Shown in pieces: positions 44,634 to 53,133 of a DNA stretch of 64,000 nucleotides. The stretch covers positions 62,001-126,000 of the forward strand of contig NZ_SACO01000008.1 of the NCBI RefSeq assembly GCF_004005905.1. The letters are read 5' to 3'. The notes beneath the pieces were generated by a model. That model saw only the letters and a program-made list of their open reading frames with translations, searched no databases and had not been told where the DNA came from. Origin of the DNA: Novosphingobium umbonatum (GTDB lineage: Bacteria; Pseudomonadota; Alphaproteobacteria; Sphingomonadales; Sphingomonadaceae). The position numbers were made by a program, and so were the translations under genes. Position 1 is the first letter of the stretch. Each line of letters begins with the position of its first letter.

Positions 44634-45283
44634 AACTCGACCTCCAGCTCTTCCATTTCCTCTGCCTCGGCCAAGGCAGCCTCGCGCCATTCCACCATCG
44701 GCGCCCATTGCGCGATGGTCTGGCAATAGGCCGCGCTGGCGGGGCTGACCGGCACAGCATAGGTGATAAAGCGCGTGGTGACCGGCGCATACATGGCGTC
44801 CGCAATCGTGGGCTCCGCGCCAAACAGGAAAGGCCCGCCATAGGTGGACAGGCATTCCTGCCAGATCGCCTCGATCCGCTCGATATCAGGACGCGCGCCG
44901 GAAAAGACAGGGAATTTCTGGTGGCTAACCTTCAGGTTCATCGGCAAGGCCGAACGTAGATTGGTAAAGCCGGAATGGATCTCGCCGCTGATCGAGCGGC
45001 AATGGGCGCGGGCAATCGGATCAGCGGGCAGCAGATGCGCCTGCGGGTATAGTTCGTTCAGATATTCGGCAATGGCCAGAGTGTCCCACACACTGGCCCC
45101 CTGATGCGTCAGGCGCGGCACCAGCACCGAAGGGCTGAGCAGCAGCAGTTCGGCGCGGTTGGCGGCATTGTTCTCCACCCGCTTTTCCTCGACCTCCAGC
45201 CCCGCCATACGGCACAACAACCAGCCACGCAGGCTCCATGCCGAATAGGTTTTGCTCGAAATCGTCAGCGTGGCCTTGGCCAT
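44630..45283 (-). CDS. Glutathione S-transferase
   Basis: This 217-residue GST has the N-terminal thioredoxin-like domain with SSKTYSAWSLRGWLLCRMAG, where Ser is the likely glutathione-activating residue, then SVLVPRLTHQGASVWDTLAI and AEYLNELYP. The C-terminal helical domain includes PFLFGAEPTIADAMYAPVTT. It acts in the cytoplasm on electrophiles or as a maleylacetoacetate-like isomerase; the substrate is not evident. GAGCAGACCT precedes the ATG. Confidence 0.92.
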   Translation of the reverse strand: MAKATLTISSKTYSAWSLRGWLLCRMAGLEVEEKRVENNAANRAELLLLSPSVLVPRLTHQGASVWDTLAIAEYLNELYPQAHLLPADPIARAHCRSISGEIHSGFTNLRSALPMNLKVSHQKFPVFSGARPDIERIEAIWQECLSTYGGPFLFGAEPTIADAMYAPVTTRFITYAVPVSPASAAYCQTIAQWAPMVEWREAALAEAEEMEELEVEF

Positions 45284-45384
45284 AGGTCTGCTCCTGTATC
45301 CGCGCGGGCCTGCCCTTTGATATGCGTATGGGGCGGGCCTTTGGGGCGACTATACGCCCTGTTTCAGATTTCGCCAGTGCGGCA

Positions 45385-45398
45385 TTGCATAGGTGCAA
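45385..45398. promoter_or_regulatory. Palindrome upstream of phaZ
   Basis: TTGCA-TAGG-TGCAA is a perfect 5-bp inverted repeat with 4-base spacer, 134-147 bases before the phaZ ATG and about 100 bases before the GST start. PhaR-type regulators bind TGC/GCA palindromes, from memory, so PHA control is possible. Confidence 0.3.
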
Positions 45399-45531
45399 AC
45401 AGGGTAAATATCCCGTAAACTGCTTGCCAAGCGCGATGATGCAGCGCAGCATCAGGCATAAAGACCTGCCGCCTGCGCATGATTCTGTCATCGAACCATG
45501 CCGGTCGCGCAGAGATCGAACGGGACGTATC

Positions 45532-46752
45532 ATGTTATATCAAGCCTATCAGACCTTTTCCGACATGATGGCGCCATCGCGCCAAATGGCCGCTGGCGCG
45601 CTGGCGCTGCGTGACCAGTTCTGGCCGGAACTGGATGACTGGGCTTTCCCGCGCCGCCTGCATGCCCTGTGCGAGACCTTTGCCCTTTCCGCCATAACGC
45701 ATGAACGCACATCTTTCGGCATTGATACCGCGCAAGTGGGCAACAAAAAGGTGGCCGTGCGTGAGGAAGTGATCACCAATCTGCCCTTTGGCGACCTGTT
45801 GCATTTCGCCAAGGACGAGGTGCTGGTGCCCCAGCCCAAGATGCTGGTGGTGGCCCCCTTGTCGGGCCATTATGCCTCGCTGTTGAAAAACACGGTGGAA
45901 GTGCTGCTGCGCGACCATGATGTTTACATCACCGATTGGCGCAATGCGCGGGATGTGCCGCTGTCCGCAGGGCGCTTCGGATTGGAAGATTACACCGATT
46001 ACGTCATCACCTTCCTGCAGGAACTCGGGCCGCGCAGCCATTTGCTGGCCGTGTGCCAGCCCTGCGTTTCGGCGCTGGCGGCGGTGGCGGTAATGTCGGC
46101 GGAACGCGATCCCTCCACCCCGCGCAGCCTGACGCTGATGGGCGGGCCGGTCGATGTGCGCGAAGCGCCGACCATCGTCAATGAACTGGCCAATGCCAAC
46201 AGTTTCGACTGGTTCGAGGCCAATCTGATCAGCCAAGTGCCATGGCGTTACAAGGGCGCCGGGCGCAGCGTCTATCCCGGCTTCCTGCAACTCACCGCCT
46301 TTATGTCGATGAACCCGTCTCGCCATTTTGACCAGTTCCGCAAACTCTATCAGGCCCGCGTCGACCAACGTTCTGGCGATGCCCACAAAATCCATGATTT
46401 CTATGAAGAATATATGGCCGTACTGGATCTGACGGCGGAATTCTATCTGGAAACCATCGACCAGGTGTTCCAGCGCGCCACTTTGGCCAAGGGCGAGATG
46501 ATGCATCGCGGGCAATTGGTGGATTGCGGGGCGATCCGCAACACCGCCCTGCTGACCGTCGAGGGCGAGCGGGACGATATTTGCGGCGTGGGCCAGACCG
46601 CCGCCGCGCATCGCCTGTGCACGTCTCTACGCCCCCATTTGCGCCGCCACCATTTGCAGCCGGGGGTCGGCCATTATGGCGTCTTCTCCGGCTCCAAATG
46701 GGAAAAGCAGATTTACCCGCAGGTGCGCAATCTGGTGCTGGCGATGGGTTAA
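45532..46752 (+). CDS. phaZ: Intracellular polyhydroxyalkanoate depolymerase
   Basis: PhaZ mobilises stored polyhydroxybutyrate granules. This 406-residue protein has the signature YITDWRNARDVPLSAGRFGL, and the nucleophile Cys175 in LAVCQPCVSALAAVAVM, where intracellular depolymerases use Cys instead of Ser. The Asp is in VEGERDDICG and the His in GVGHYGVFSG. There is no signal peptide. The ATG at 45532 follows a weak site. No phaC or phasin gene is in the window. Confidence 0.95.
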   Translation: MLYQAYQTFSDMMAPSRQMAAGALALRDQFWPELDDWAFPRRLHALCETFALSAITHERTSFGIDTAQVGNKKVAVREEVITNLPFGDLLHFAKDEVLVPQPKMLVVAPLSGHYASLLKNTVEVLLRDHDVYITDWRNARDVPLSAGRFGLEDYTDYVITFLQELGPRSHLLAVCQPCVSALAAVAVMSAERDPSTPRSLTLMGGPVDVREAPTIVNELANANSFDWFEANLISQVPWRYKGAGRSVYPGFLQLTAFMSMNPSRHFDQFRKLYQARVDQRSGDAHKIHDFYEEYMAVLDLTAEFYLETIDQVFQRATLAKGEMMHRGQLVDCGAIRNTALLTVEGERDDICGVGQTAAAHRLCTSLRPHLRRHHLQPGVGHYGVFSGSKWEKQIYPQVRNLVLAMG

Positions 46753-46781
46753 ACCATGATGGGAGTTAAACCATGATGGGA
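46748..46781. repeat. Two tandem copies of a 17-base unit at the phaZ stop
   Basis: GTTAAACCATGATGGGA occurs twice in a row; the first copy contains the phaZ stop codon and a third partial copy (GTTAA) contains the stop of the convergent oxidase gene. Confidence 0.75.
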
Positions 46782-46782
46782 G

Positions 46783-48009
46783 TTAAGTCATCGGGTGGCT
46801 GGCCAGACTGAACAGGCGCTGCGCCTGTGGGTCGACGGATTGGCCGATCACCAAACGCGCGACATGTTCACCCACCATCGGGCCATGCTTGAAACCATGC
46901 CCACCGCCCGCAAAGGCCAGCCAGACATTGGCATAATCGGGATGGCGGTCGAGGATGAAATGGGTGTTGGGCGCATCATCGACCTGACACACGCGGCTTT
47001 CCATGATCGGCGCGCCCGCCAGAGCGGGGAAGCGCGCAGCGATATAGGCGCGGGAGGCCTTGATCAGTTCCTCACGCGGCATGCGTTCGGCAGTATCGGG
47101 GTCCAGCGCCACACGCGGGCCGGGAGCGACAGAATATTTCAGGCCGCGCTCGATGCTGCCAAAGCCCCAGCCGCCACGGATATGGTCATGCCACAAGGGT
47201 TGATGCGGCCAACTGAAACGCGGATCGCCCGCCGGCGTGCCGTAATAGAGATATTCGCTGCGCCACACGTTAACGCGCGGCTTGGCGAGGTCTGGAAACA
47301 GCTTGCCCGCCCAAGGGCCAACCGCGAAAACATAATTCCCCGCCGACAGGCTGTCTCCGCCATCCAGCTTGAGGTTCAGCAACCGTCCGCCCTTCGCGTC
47401 ACCGGGCACCGCGCGGGCAAAGCGGGACTGGCCACCCTTTTTCTCAAAGGATTCGATCACCGCCAGCACCGCTTCGCGTGCCTTTACCAGCACCGAACTG
47501 GCGGCGGTTTCCACGAAAGCGAAATCCACATCGTCAAACGCCATTTGCGGGAACCGGCGGCGCAATTCGGCACGGTCGGCCAATTCATAGGGCAGTTTCA
47601 GATCGTCAAAGATCTGACGCTGCGCCTTCATCCCGTCGGTCCAATGGTCGGTCAGTTCGATCCGCGCACTGGGGTATAACAGCTTGCGCCCGAACTCCGC
47701 CTCCCGCGCCCGCCAGCGAGCCAGTGCCTTGACCGACATGGCCGAATAGAACGCCTGATCGCCATAACCCGAACGGATCGAACGCGTCTCGCCCGAGGAG
47801 GAAGCGCGCGGGCTGACCGGCCCATATTGGTCAAGGCTGACCACCGACAGGCCCGCCTCGCGCAGGGATAGCGCGGCAAAGGCGCCAAACACCCCTGCCC
47901 CCACCACGGCCACATCGGGCGCGCCACCGGCCACCGCCGCCGCCTTGCTTAAAGCAGGGGCCGCCACCAAGGCCCCGCTGGCAGACAGGAAATGGCGACG
48001 ATGCAACAT
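46783..48009 (-). CDS. Tat-exported FAD-dependent oxidoreductase (sarcosine/N-methyl amino-acid oxidase type)
   Basis: This 408-residue DAO-family enzyme starts with a Tat-like signal (MLHRRHFLSASGALVAAPAL). The FAD dinucleotide motif is VAVVGAGVFGAFAALSLREA near residues 32-52, followed by SSGETRSIRSGYGDQAFYSA, which resembles monomeric sarcosine oxidase. The C-terminal LAFAGGGHGFKHGPMVGEHV matches the FAD-binding end. AGGGAG lies 7 bases before the ATG at 48009. Oxidases of this family are usually cytoplasmic, so the export signal is notable. Substrate unknown. Confidence 0.88.
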   Translation of the reverse strand: MLHRRHFLSASGALVAAPALSKAAAVAGGAPDVAVVGAGVFGAFAALSLREAGLSVVSLDQYGPVSPRASSSGETRSIRSGYGDQAFYSAMSVKALARWRAREAEFGRKLLYPSARIELTDHWTDGMKAQRQIFDDLKLPYELADRAELRRRFPQMAFDDVDFAFVETAASSVLVKAREAVLAVIESFEKKGGQSRFARAVPGDAKGGRLLNLKLDGGDSLSAGNYVFAVGPWAGKLFPDLAKPRVNVWRSEYLYYGTPAGDPRFSWPHQPLWHDHIRGGWGFGSIERGLKYSVAPGPRVALDPDTAERMPREELIKASRAYIAARFPALAGAPIMESRVCQVDDAPNTHFILDRHPDYANVWLAFAGGGHGFKHGPMVGEHVARLVIGQSVDPQAQRLFSLASHPMT

Positions 48010-48186
48010 GGTGAGGCTCCCTTTCAAACAGACCCCGCCCTTGGCGCGCAATGCCCGTGGCGAACAATGCGCCAAACTGCGAAAGGCAAAAAAATGGGTT
48101 GGCCTTGGACATGAAAACCAAGACCAACCCTTAGAAGAACGTCCGACGCGGCCGGTGTGTATTGGGAGTGGGACCGCGCCGGACGC

Positions 48187-48206
48187 CCTCCGGCTTGCGC
48201 CGGAGG
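48187..48206 (-). terminator. Hairpin after the aldehyde dehydrogenase gene
   Basis: CCTCCGGC/GCCGGAGG is a perfect 8-bp stem with a 4-base loop (GCAA on the minus strand, a GNRA-type loop). It is 16 bases past the gene and has no T-run. Confidence 0.45.
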
Positions 48207-48221
48207 CTCTGGGAGAGAGGG

Positions 48222-49745
48222 TTAGAAGAAGCCAAGCTTCTTGGGGCTGTAGCTGACCAGCATGTTCTTGGTCTGTTGATAGTGGTCGAGCATCATCTTG
48301 TGGGTTTCGCGGCCAATGCCCGACTGCTTGTAGCCACCGAAAGCGGCATGGGCCGGATAGGCATGGTAGCAATTGGTCCACACACGGCCCGCCTGAATGG
48401 CACGGCCAAAGCGGTAGCAGGTGTTGGCATCACGGCTCCACACGCCAGCGCCAAGGCCAAAGGCGGTGTCATTGGCAATGGCCAGCGCTTCTTCCTGCGT
48501 CTTGAACGTGGTGGTGGACACCACAGGGCCAAAGATTTCTTCCTGGAAGATGCGCATCTTGTTATGGCCCTTGAACACGGTGGGCTGCACATAGAAGCCG
48601 CCCGACAGGTCGCCACCCAGTTGCGCCGCGCCGCCGCCGATCAACACTTGCGCGCCTTCGTCACGGCCAATGTCGATATAGCGCAGGATCTTTTCCTGCT
48701 GTTCCTGACTGGCCTGCGCGCCGATCATGGTCGCCATGTCCAGCGGGCTGCCCTGAACGATGGCGGCCACACGGGCCAGCGCCTTTTCCATGAAGCGATC
48801 ATAGATCGATTCCTGAATGAGCGCGCGGCTGGGGCAGGTGCAGACTTCACCCTGATTGAGCGCGAACATCACAAAGCCTTCGACTGCCTTGTCAAAGAAA
48901 TCATCGTCAGCGGCACAAACGTCTTCAAAGAAGATGTTGGGGCTCTTGCCGCCCAGTTCCAGCGTGACGGGGATCAGGTTTTCCGAGGCATATTGCATGA
49001 TCAGGCGACCGGTGCTGGTTTCACCGGTAAAGGCGATCTTGGCGATGCGCTTGGACGAGGCCAAGGGCTTGCCTGCTTCGATGCCAAAGCCGTTGACGAT
49101 GTTGAGCACGCCCGCAGGCAGCAGATCGGCGATGATTTCGGCCAGCACGAGGATCGAGGCAGGAGTCTGTTCGGCAGGCTTGAGCACCACGCAGTTACCC
49201 GCCGCAATCGCAGGAGCCAGCTTCCATGCCGCCATCAGGATCGGGAAGTTCCAGGGAATGATCTGCCCCACCACACCCAAGGGCTCATGGAAGTGATAGG
49301 CCATCGTGTCATGGTCGATCTCGCCAATGCTGCCTTCCTGAGCGCGGATGCAACCGGCGAAATAGCGGAAATGGTCAATCGCCAGCGGGATATCAGCGGC
49401 GGTCGTTTCGCGGATCGGCTTGCCATTGTCCCATGTCTCGGCCAGCGCCAGCTTGCCCAGATTCGCTTCCAGACGGTCGGCGATGCGCGTCAGCACCAGA
49501 GCGCGTTCGGCAGGGCTGGTACGGCCCCAGCCTTCGCGGGCAGCATGGGCAGCGTCCAGCGCCAGTTCAATATCAGCAGCGTCCGAACGAGCCACGCGGC
49601 AAACGCTTTGGCCAGTAATGGGCGAGATATTGTCAAAATAGCGGCCAGCGACCGGAGCGACCCAACGACCACCGATGAAATTGTCATAGCTGGCGGCAAA
49701 GGGCGAGTTCAATTGCGTGCGCGGAGCGGTCAAAACGTCTTCCAT
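48222..49745 (-). CDS. NAD-dependent aldehyde dehydrogenase (AldB/ExaC/AcoD type)
   Basis: This 507-residue enzyme oxidises aldehydes, probably acetaldehyde, to acids. Cys302 lies in [11 protein letters not shown], the catalytic Glu in [15 protein letters not shown], and NAD contacts in [20 protein letters not shown] and [17 protein letters not shown] is typical of the acetaldehyde dehydrogenase II group. The regulator gene lies upstream on the same strand with a 110-base gap, which supports a role in C2 or alcohol oxidation. Confidence 0.93.
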   Translation of the reverse strand: MEDVLTAPRTQLNSPFAASYDNFIGGRWVAPVAGRYFDNISPITGQSVCRVARSDAADIELALDAAHAAREGWGRTSPAERALVLTRIADRLEANLGKLALAETWDNGKPIRETTAADIPLAIDHFRYFAGCIRAQEGSIGEIDHDTMAYHFHEPLGVVGQIIPWNFPILMAAWKLAPAIAAGNCVVLKPAEQTPASILVLAEIIADLLPAGVLNIVNGFGIEAGKPLASSKRIAKIAFTGETSTGRLIMQYASENLIPVTLELGGKSPNIFFEDVCAADDDFFDKAVEGFVMFALNQGEVCTCPSRALIQESIYDRFMEKALARVAAIVQGSPLDMATMIGAQASQEQQEKILRYIDIGRDEGAQVLIGGGAAQLGGDLSGGFYVQPTVFKGHNKMRIFQEEIFGPVVSTTTFKTQEEALAIANDTAFGLGAGVWSRDANTCYRFGRAIQAGRVWTNCYHAYPAHAAFGGYKQSGIGRETHKMMLDHYQQTKNMLVSYSPKKLGFF

Positions 49746-49855
49746 GGTTCATGCTTCTCATCTTCGGGCCTTGCTGGCCGATTTGATGAAAGCTGTGTCC
49801 CACGCTTTGCCCTAGCCGCCTAGCGGGGGGCCATAGACGCCCCTGCCCCGCTGTC

Positions 49856-50821
49856 TCATTCTTGAGACAGGTCCAGCCCGGCTCGTTCCATACGCCGGTA
49901 AAAAGTGGCGCGCCCGATGCCCAGCAACTTGGCCGCCGCCGCCACATTCCCCCCGCTACGCGCCAAAGCCTGTCGCAAGGTGGCCCTTTCGCTCGACTCA
50001 TAGCCCGCCGCACCACCGATCAGATCGTCCAGCGGGCGCGGTGCCAAATCGACCTCATTGCCCAGATGATAGAGCAAGCGCGCGGCGCGTGTCGCCCCCA
50101 CCACCAGCCCATCACGGTCAACCGCCAGCAAGGCCTGCCCGCGCGCGCCTGCGGCCAGCACGATGCGGCGGCCCGAATAATGACGGCAGAAATAATCCCG
50201 CTCGATATGCCGCGCCGCATCCTGCACCAAGGCCCCGATCAGCGAGGCCATACCATCGCCATGGTCCGCCCGCGCGCTTGATACATCCAGCGCGCCCGCA
50301 AGCCGCCCTGCGGGATCGAAAATCGGTGCGTCCATACAAGACACCGCTATATTGCGTGCCGAGAAATGCTCATGCCGCTGGATCGTCACCGGACGCGCCT
50401 CGACCAGACAGGTGCCAATGCCATTGGTCCCCTCGCTGGCCTCGCTCCAATTGCTGCCCGACACCAGACCGGAGGATTCAAAGAAAGGCGCATCAGCGGC
50501 GCTTTTGCGCTCTTGCAGGATGACCCCCTCGCTATCGGCCATGATCACACAGCAACCGGTCAAGCCCACCTGCGCATAGAGACGGTCCAGCACCGGCTCG
50601 GCCACCGCCAGCAGATCGCCATGGCTGGCCAGCCTGCGCTGCAACTCGGCCGCCTCCAACCTCTCACCACGCAGGCTACGAGCCGGGTCCAGCCCATGAT
50701 GCAAGGCCGAACGGCACCAGCTCGCCGCCACCGCCGACAGCGCTGCCTGTGATGAATGGATGGTGCTGAACACCAATGCGCTATGCTTGGAGTCTGATTG
50801 CGACACGGACCTCTCCACCAC
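49856..50821 (-). CDS. AcoR-like GAF-Fis regulator lacking the AAA+ domain
   Basis: This 321-residue protein matches the N-terminus of AcoR-type activators: SWCRSALHHGLDPARSL, then a GAF domain with SGSNWSEASEGTNGIGTCLV and IAVSCMDAPIFDPAGRLAGA. The C-terminus is a Fis-type HTH (LRQALARSGGNVAAAAKLLG, then IGRATFYRRMERAGL). The sigma-54 AAA+ domain that normally lies between them (GAFTGA loop, Walker motifs) is absent. The start is GTG 50821 or GTG 50818, both after AGGAA. It probably controls the downstream aldehyde dehydrogenase and sigma-54 is not needed. Confidence 0.85.
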   Translation of the reverse strand: MVERSVSQSDSKHSALVFSTIHSSQAALSAVAASWCRSALHHGLDPARSLRGERLEAAELQRRLASHGDLLAVAEPVLDRLYAQVGLTGCCVIMADSEGVILQERKSAADAPFFESSGLVSGSNWSEASEGTNGIGTCLVEARPVTIQRHEHFSARNIAVSCMDAPIFDPAGRLAGALDVSSARADHGDGMASLIGALVQDAARHIERDYFCRHYSGRRIVLAAGARGQALLAVDRDGLVVGATRAARLLYHLGNEVDLAPRPLDDLIGGAAGYESSERATLRQALARSGGNVAAAAKLLGIGRATFYRRMERAGLDLSQE

Positions 50822-50987
50822 GGCTGGTTCCTACCAGTCCGGTTCCCGCCCTATGGGGAATATGTCCGTATTTCGGCCAAACCACGCCGCTTGGCAAGCC
50901 CTTTGCCACAGGTTGAAACCGTTACCGCCCGTGTCGAAATGGCGCCATCGGGGGGATGGTTCCCTATTCCCATTACAATCAGACGCC

Positions 50988-51464
50988 TTAACGGCGACCC
51001 TTCATCCGCGACCACATGGCCCGCACGCGCGCGGTTGCCTCGGCATGGCCGGTACCATCGACATCCATGGCATCATCATAACCGGCGCGGATCACCTTGG
51101 CGCGATCTTCCGGTGTGGAATCCACCATCAATGCCACCAGCAGGCGGTTGCGCAGCAGCGGCATATTGCCCTGAAGCACATCGACCATACGGCCCGCATC
51201 CATCCCGCCCACGATCAGGCAGTCAAAATCCGAGCGCATACTGGAGAGGAAATGGGTATCATTTTCTGCGTAGCGGAAGTGTTGAACCGAAGAAAAAACA
51301 CTATCGATCCAATGGTTGCAAAGGAATCGACTGCTGTCACCCAGCGACAGATAACGGACCCGAACTTCCCGGGCAGGGATAAGGTCACGAGCCTCGACTT
51401 GCTGCGAAAGCATGATTGCGCTCGCATTAGCACTAAAAGCATAGGCCGATTGATGGTAGTTCAT
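50988..51464 (-). CDS. Receiver-like protein with degenerate phosphoacceptor site
   Basis: This 158-residue protein has an alpha/beta pattern near residues 80-145 like a CheY fold (SDFDCLIVGGMDAGRMVDVL, LLVALMVDSTPEDRAKVIRA, YDDAMDVDG). Where a response regulator has Asp after strand 3 (CLIVD), this has Gly (CLIVGG). No DNA-binding region follows. The ATG at 51464 has GGGGGA upstream. It diverges from the efflux operon; a link is not shown. Function unknown. Confidence 0.6.
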   Translation of the reverse strand: MNYHQSAYAFSANASAIMLSQQVEARDLIPAREVRVRYLSLGDSSRFLCNHWIDSVFSSVQHFRYAENDTHFLSSMRSDFDCLIVGGMDAGRMVDVLQGNMPLLRNRLLVALMVDSTPEDRAKVIRAGYDDAMDVDGTGHAEATARVRAMWSRMKGRR

Positions 51465-51828
51465 GATCAGTCCCCCACTTGCCGTCGGGCGGGAATTTCG
51501 CCAAACCATTCTACTCTCGTCTTTTTTCGCAATCCTTGTGAATTGCTACCGATACATTAACCATAAACTACGTCAGAAGTTCCCCAGCCAATAAGGGTTC
51601 CAAACAATTTTTTTGATAACGTAGAATCACTGATCATATTAAGGCGGCATATTAATACTCTACTTCGTGAACCCTACCCCCACCAGAAAAGAGCAGCTCG
51701 TCAACGCCGCAGCACGGCCAGAAACATTTCCTTACAATTCAGCAAGCGACAAGCGAGATCACTTGTCTAATGCTGCACTTGCACTTGGCCCGCATGCCAA
51801 GAACCTATGGTTAAAGCAGGAATGTATC
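51465..51828. other. AT-rich 364-base region before the efflux operon
   Basis: No gene is supported here. A GTG at 51667 is in frame with the efflux channel but its first 54 codons have no family likeness and precede the signal peptide. The region has T-runs, and a direct repeat CATATTAA twice (51635-51642, 51648-51655) that may be regulatory. AT content is far above the window's average. Confidence 0.55.
51635..51655. promoter_or_regulatory. Direct repeat upstream of the RND efflux operon
   Basis: Two CATATTAA copies with a 5-base spacer (13-base period) lie about 174-194 bases before the efflux channel ATG. Direct repeats of this form are bound by two-component regulators. The regulator is not identified. 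Confidence 0.35.
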
Positions 51829-53133
51829 ATGCCTCTGACGGCCAATTCCGGCAAAGATAGACCCTGGCTGCGAGCCGGTTGCTCGCTGGCATTGTTACTA
51901 TGCGCCCCATCAGTCATCGCCGGTGAAACCTACACACTGAGTCAACTCGAAGATCTGGCGTTAAGCGGCAACCCTGCCCTGCAATCGGCGGCGCGTTCGG
52001 TGGATGGCGCGGCTGCGGCTATTCAAACCGCGCGTGCCTATCCCGATCCGCAGGTGGAATATATGGCCGGCTCCACCCGTTATCGCCCCAACGTCAGCGG
52101 GGTTTCGGGAGCCTTGGACAGCCTGTCGATCAGCCAGCCGCTGGACCTGCCCTTTCGCCGCAACCCGCGCATTGCCGCTGCCAAGGCCGGACGCGATGCC
52201 AGCGCGGCAGCCTATCGCGTGTTCGAGAATGACTGGATTGCCGATCTGCGCCGTGCCTATTTCGATGTGCTGCGGCGGCGGGCGGAAAAGGATAATACCC
52301 AGCAAGACCTCTCGCTGATGCAATCGGTCTATACCAAGATCAAATTGCGGGTGGAGCAAGGCGACGCGCCCCGCATCGAACTGATCCGCGCCGAGGCCGA
52401 TCTGCTCAACGTGCAGAAAAACGCACAGGCCGCCATGCTGCGCGAGGAACAGGCTCTGCTCCAGCTGCGCGCCATGGTCGGCCCGCAATTGCCGGTGGAT
52501 TACACCGTCACCGGCCAGTTGGACCAACCCTTGCCGCTGCCCCCGCTGGGTGGTCTGGTGGACAAGGCGCTTTCGGCCAATCCCTCGCTCGATCAAGCCC
52601 GCGCCCAAAGCGAACAGGCCCGCCACCGGTTGGACTATGAGGAAGCCGGACGCCTGCCCACAGTAACCCTGCGCGCCAATCGTCAGGTGGACCGCGAGAT
52701 CCGGCAGGATATGATCGGCCTCAACCTGTCCATCCCCCTGTGGGACCGCCGCCTTGGCCCCGTGCGCGAGGCCAAGGCGCAACTGGCGCAGAGCCAATTG
52801 GCGCTGGACGCCCAGACCTATGCCATCCGGCAGGATCTGGAAATTGCCCTGCGCCAATATGAAGTGGCGCAGGCGCAGGTGGTGGCTCTGGAAAATGGCG
52901 TGGTGGCGCAGGCCCGCGCTGCCGTGGCCGTGGCCGAAACCGCCTATCGCGCGGGCGAGCGCGGGCTGATGGATGTGCTGGACGCCCAGCGCGTGTTCCG
53001 TTCCGCCCGCGCTGATCTGATCGCCAGTCGCTTTGAACTGGCCGCCGCCTGGGTGGATATCCAGCGCCTGATCGCCGCACCTTCACAAAACCCCGCTTCC
53101 AGCCCGACTCCAGCCAACCGGATCAACCCATGA
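51829..53133 (+). CDS. Outer-membrane efflux channel, CzcC/TolC family
   Basis: This 434-residue protein is the outer-membrane channel of the tripartite metal efflux pump. It has a signal peptide (LRAGCSLALLLCAPSVIAGE), then repeats of alternating coiled-coil and strands: TYTLSQLEDLALSGNPALQS, AYPDPQVEYM, GLNLSIPLWDRRLGPVREAK. The C-terminal AYRAGERGLMDVLDAQRVFR is a strong family mark. GCAGGAA lies 8 bases before the ATG at 51829. It overlaps the adaptor gene by 4 bases. Confidence 0.92.
   Translation: MPLTANSGKDRPWLRAGCSLALLLCAPSVIAGETYTLSQLEDLALSGNPALQSAARSVDGAAAAIQTARAYPDPQVEYMAGSTRYRPNVSGVSGALDSLSISQPLDLPFRRNPRIAAAKAGRDASAAAYRVFENDWIADLRRAYFDVLRRRAEKDNTQQDLSLMQSVYTKIKLRVEQGDAPRIELIRAEADLLNVQKNAQAAMLREEQALLQLRAMVGPQLPVDYTVTGQLDQPLPLPPLGGLVDKALSANPSLDQARAQSEQARHRLDYEEAGRLPTVTLRANRQVDREIRQDMIGLNLSIPLWDRRLGPVREAKAQLAQSQLALDAQTYAIRQDLEIALRQYEVAQAQVVALENGVVAQARAAVAVAETAYRAGERGLMDVLDAQRVFRSARADLIASRFELAAAWVDIQRLIAAPSQNPASSPTPANRINP

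Noticed and set aside
51667..51828. GTG start extending the efflux channel by 54 codons
   Set aside because: The extra sequence precedes a normal signal peptide and has no ribosome site; ATG 51829 has GCAGGAA.
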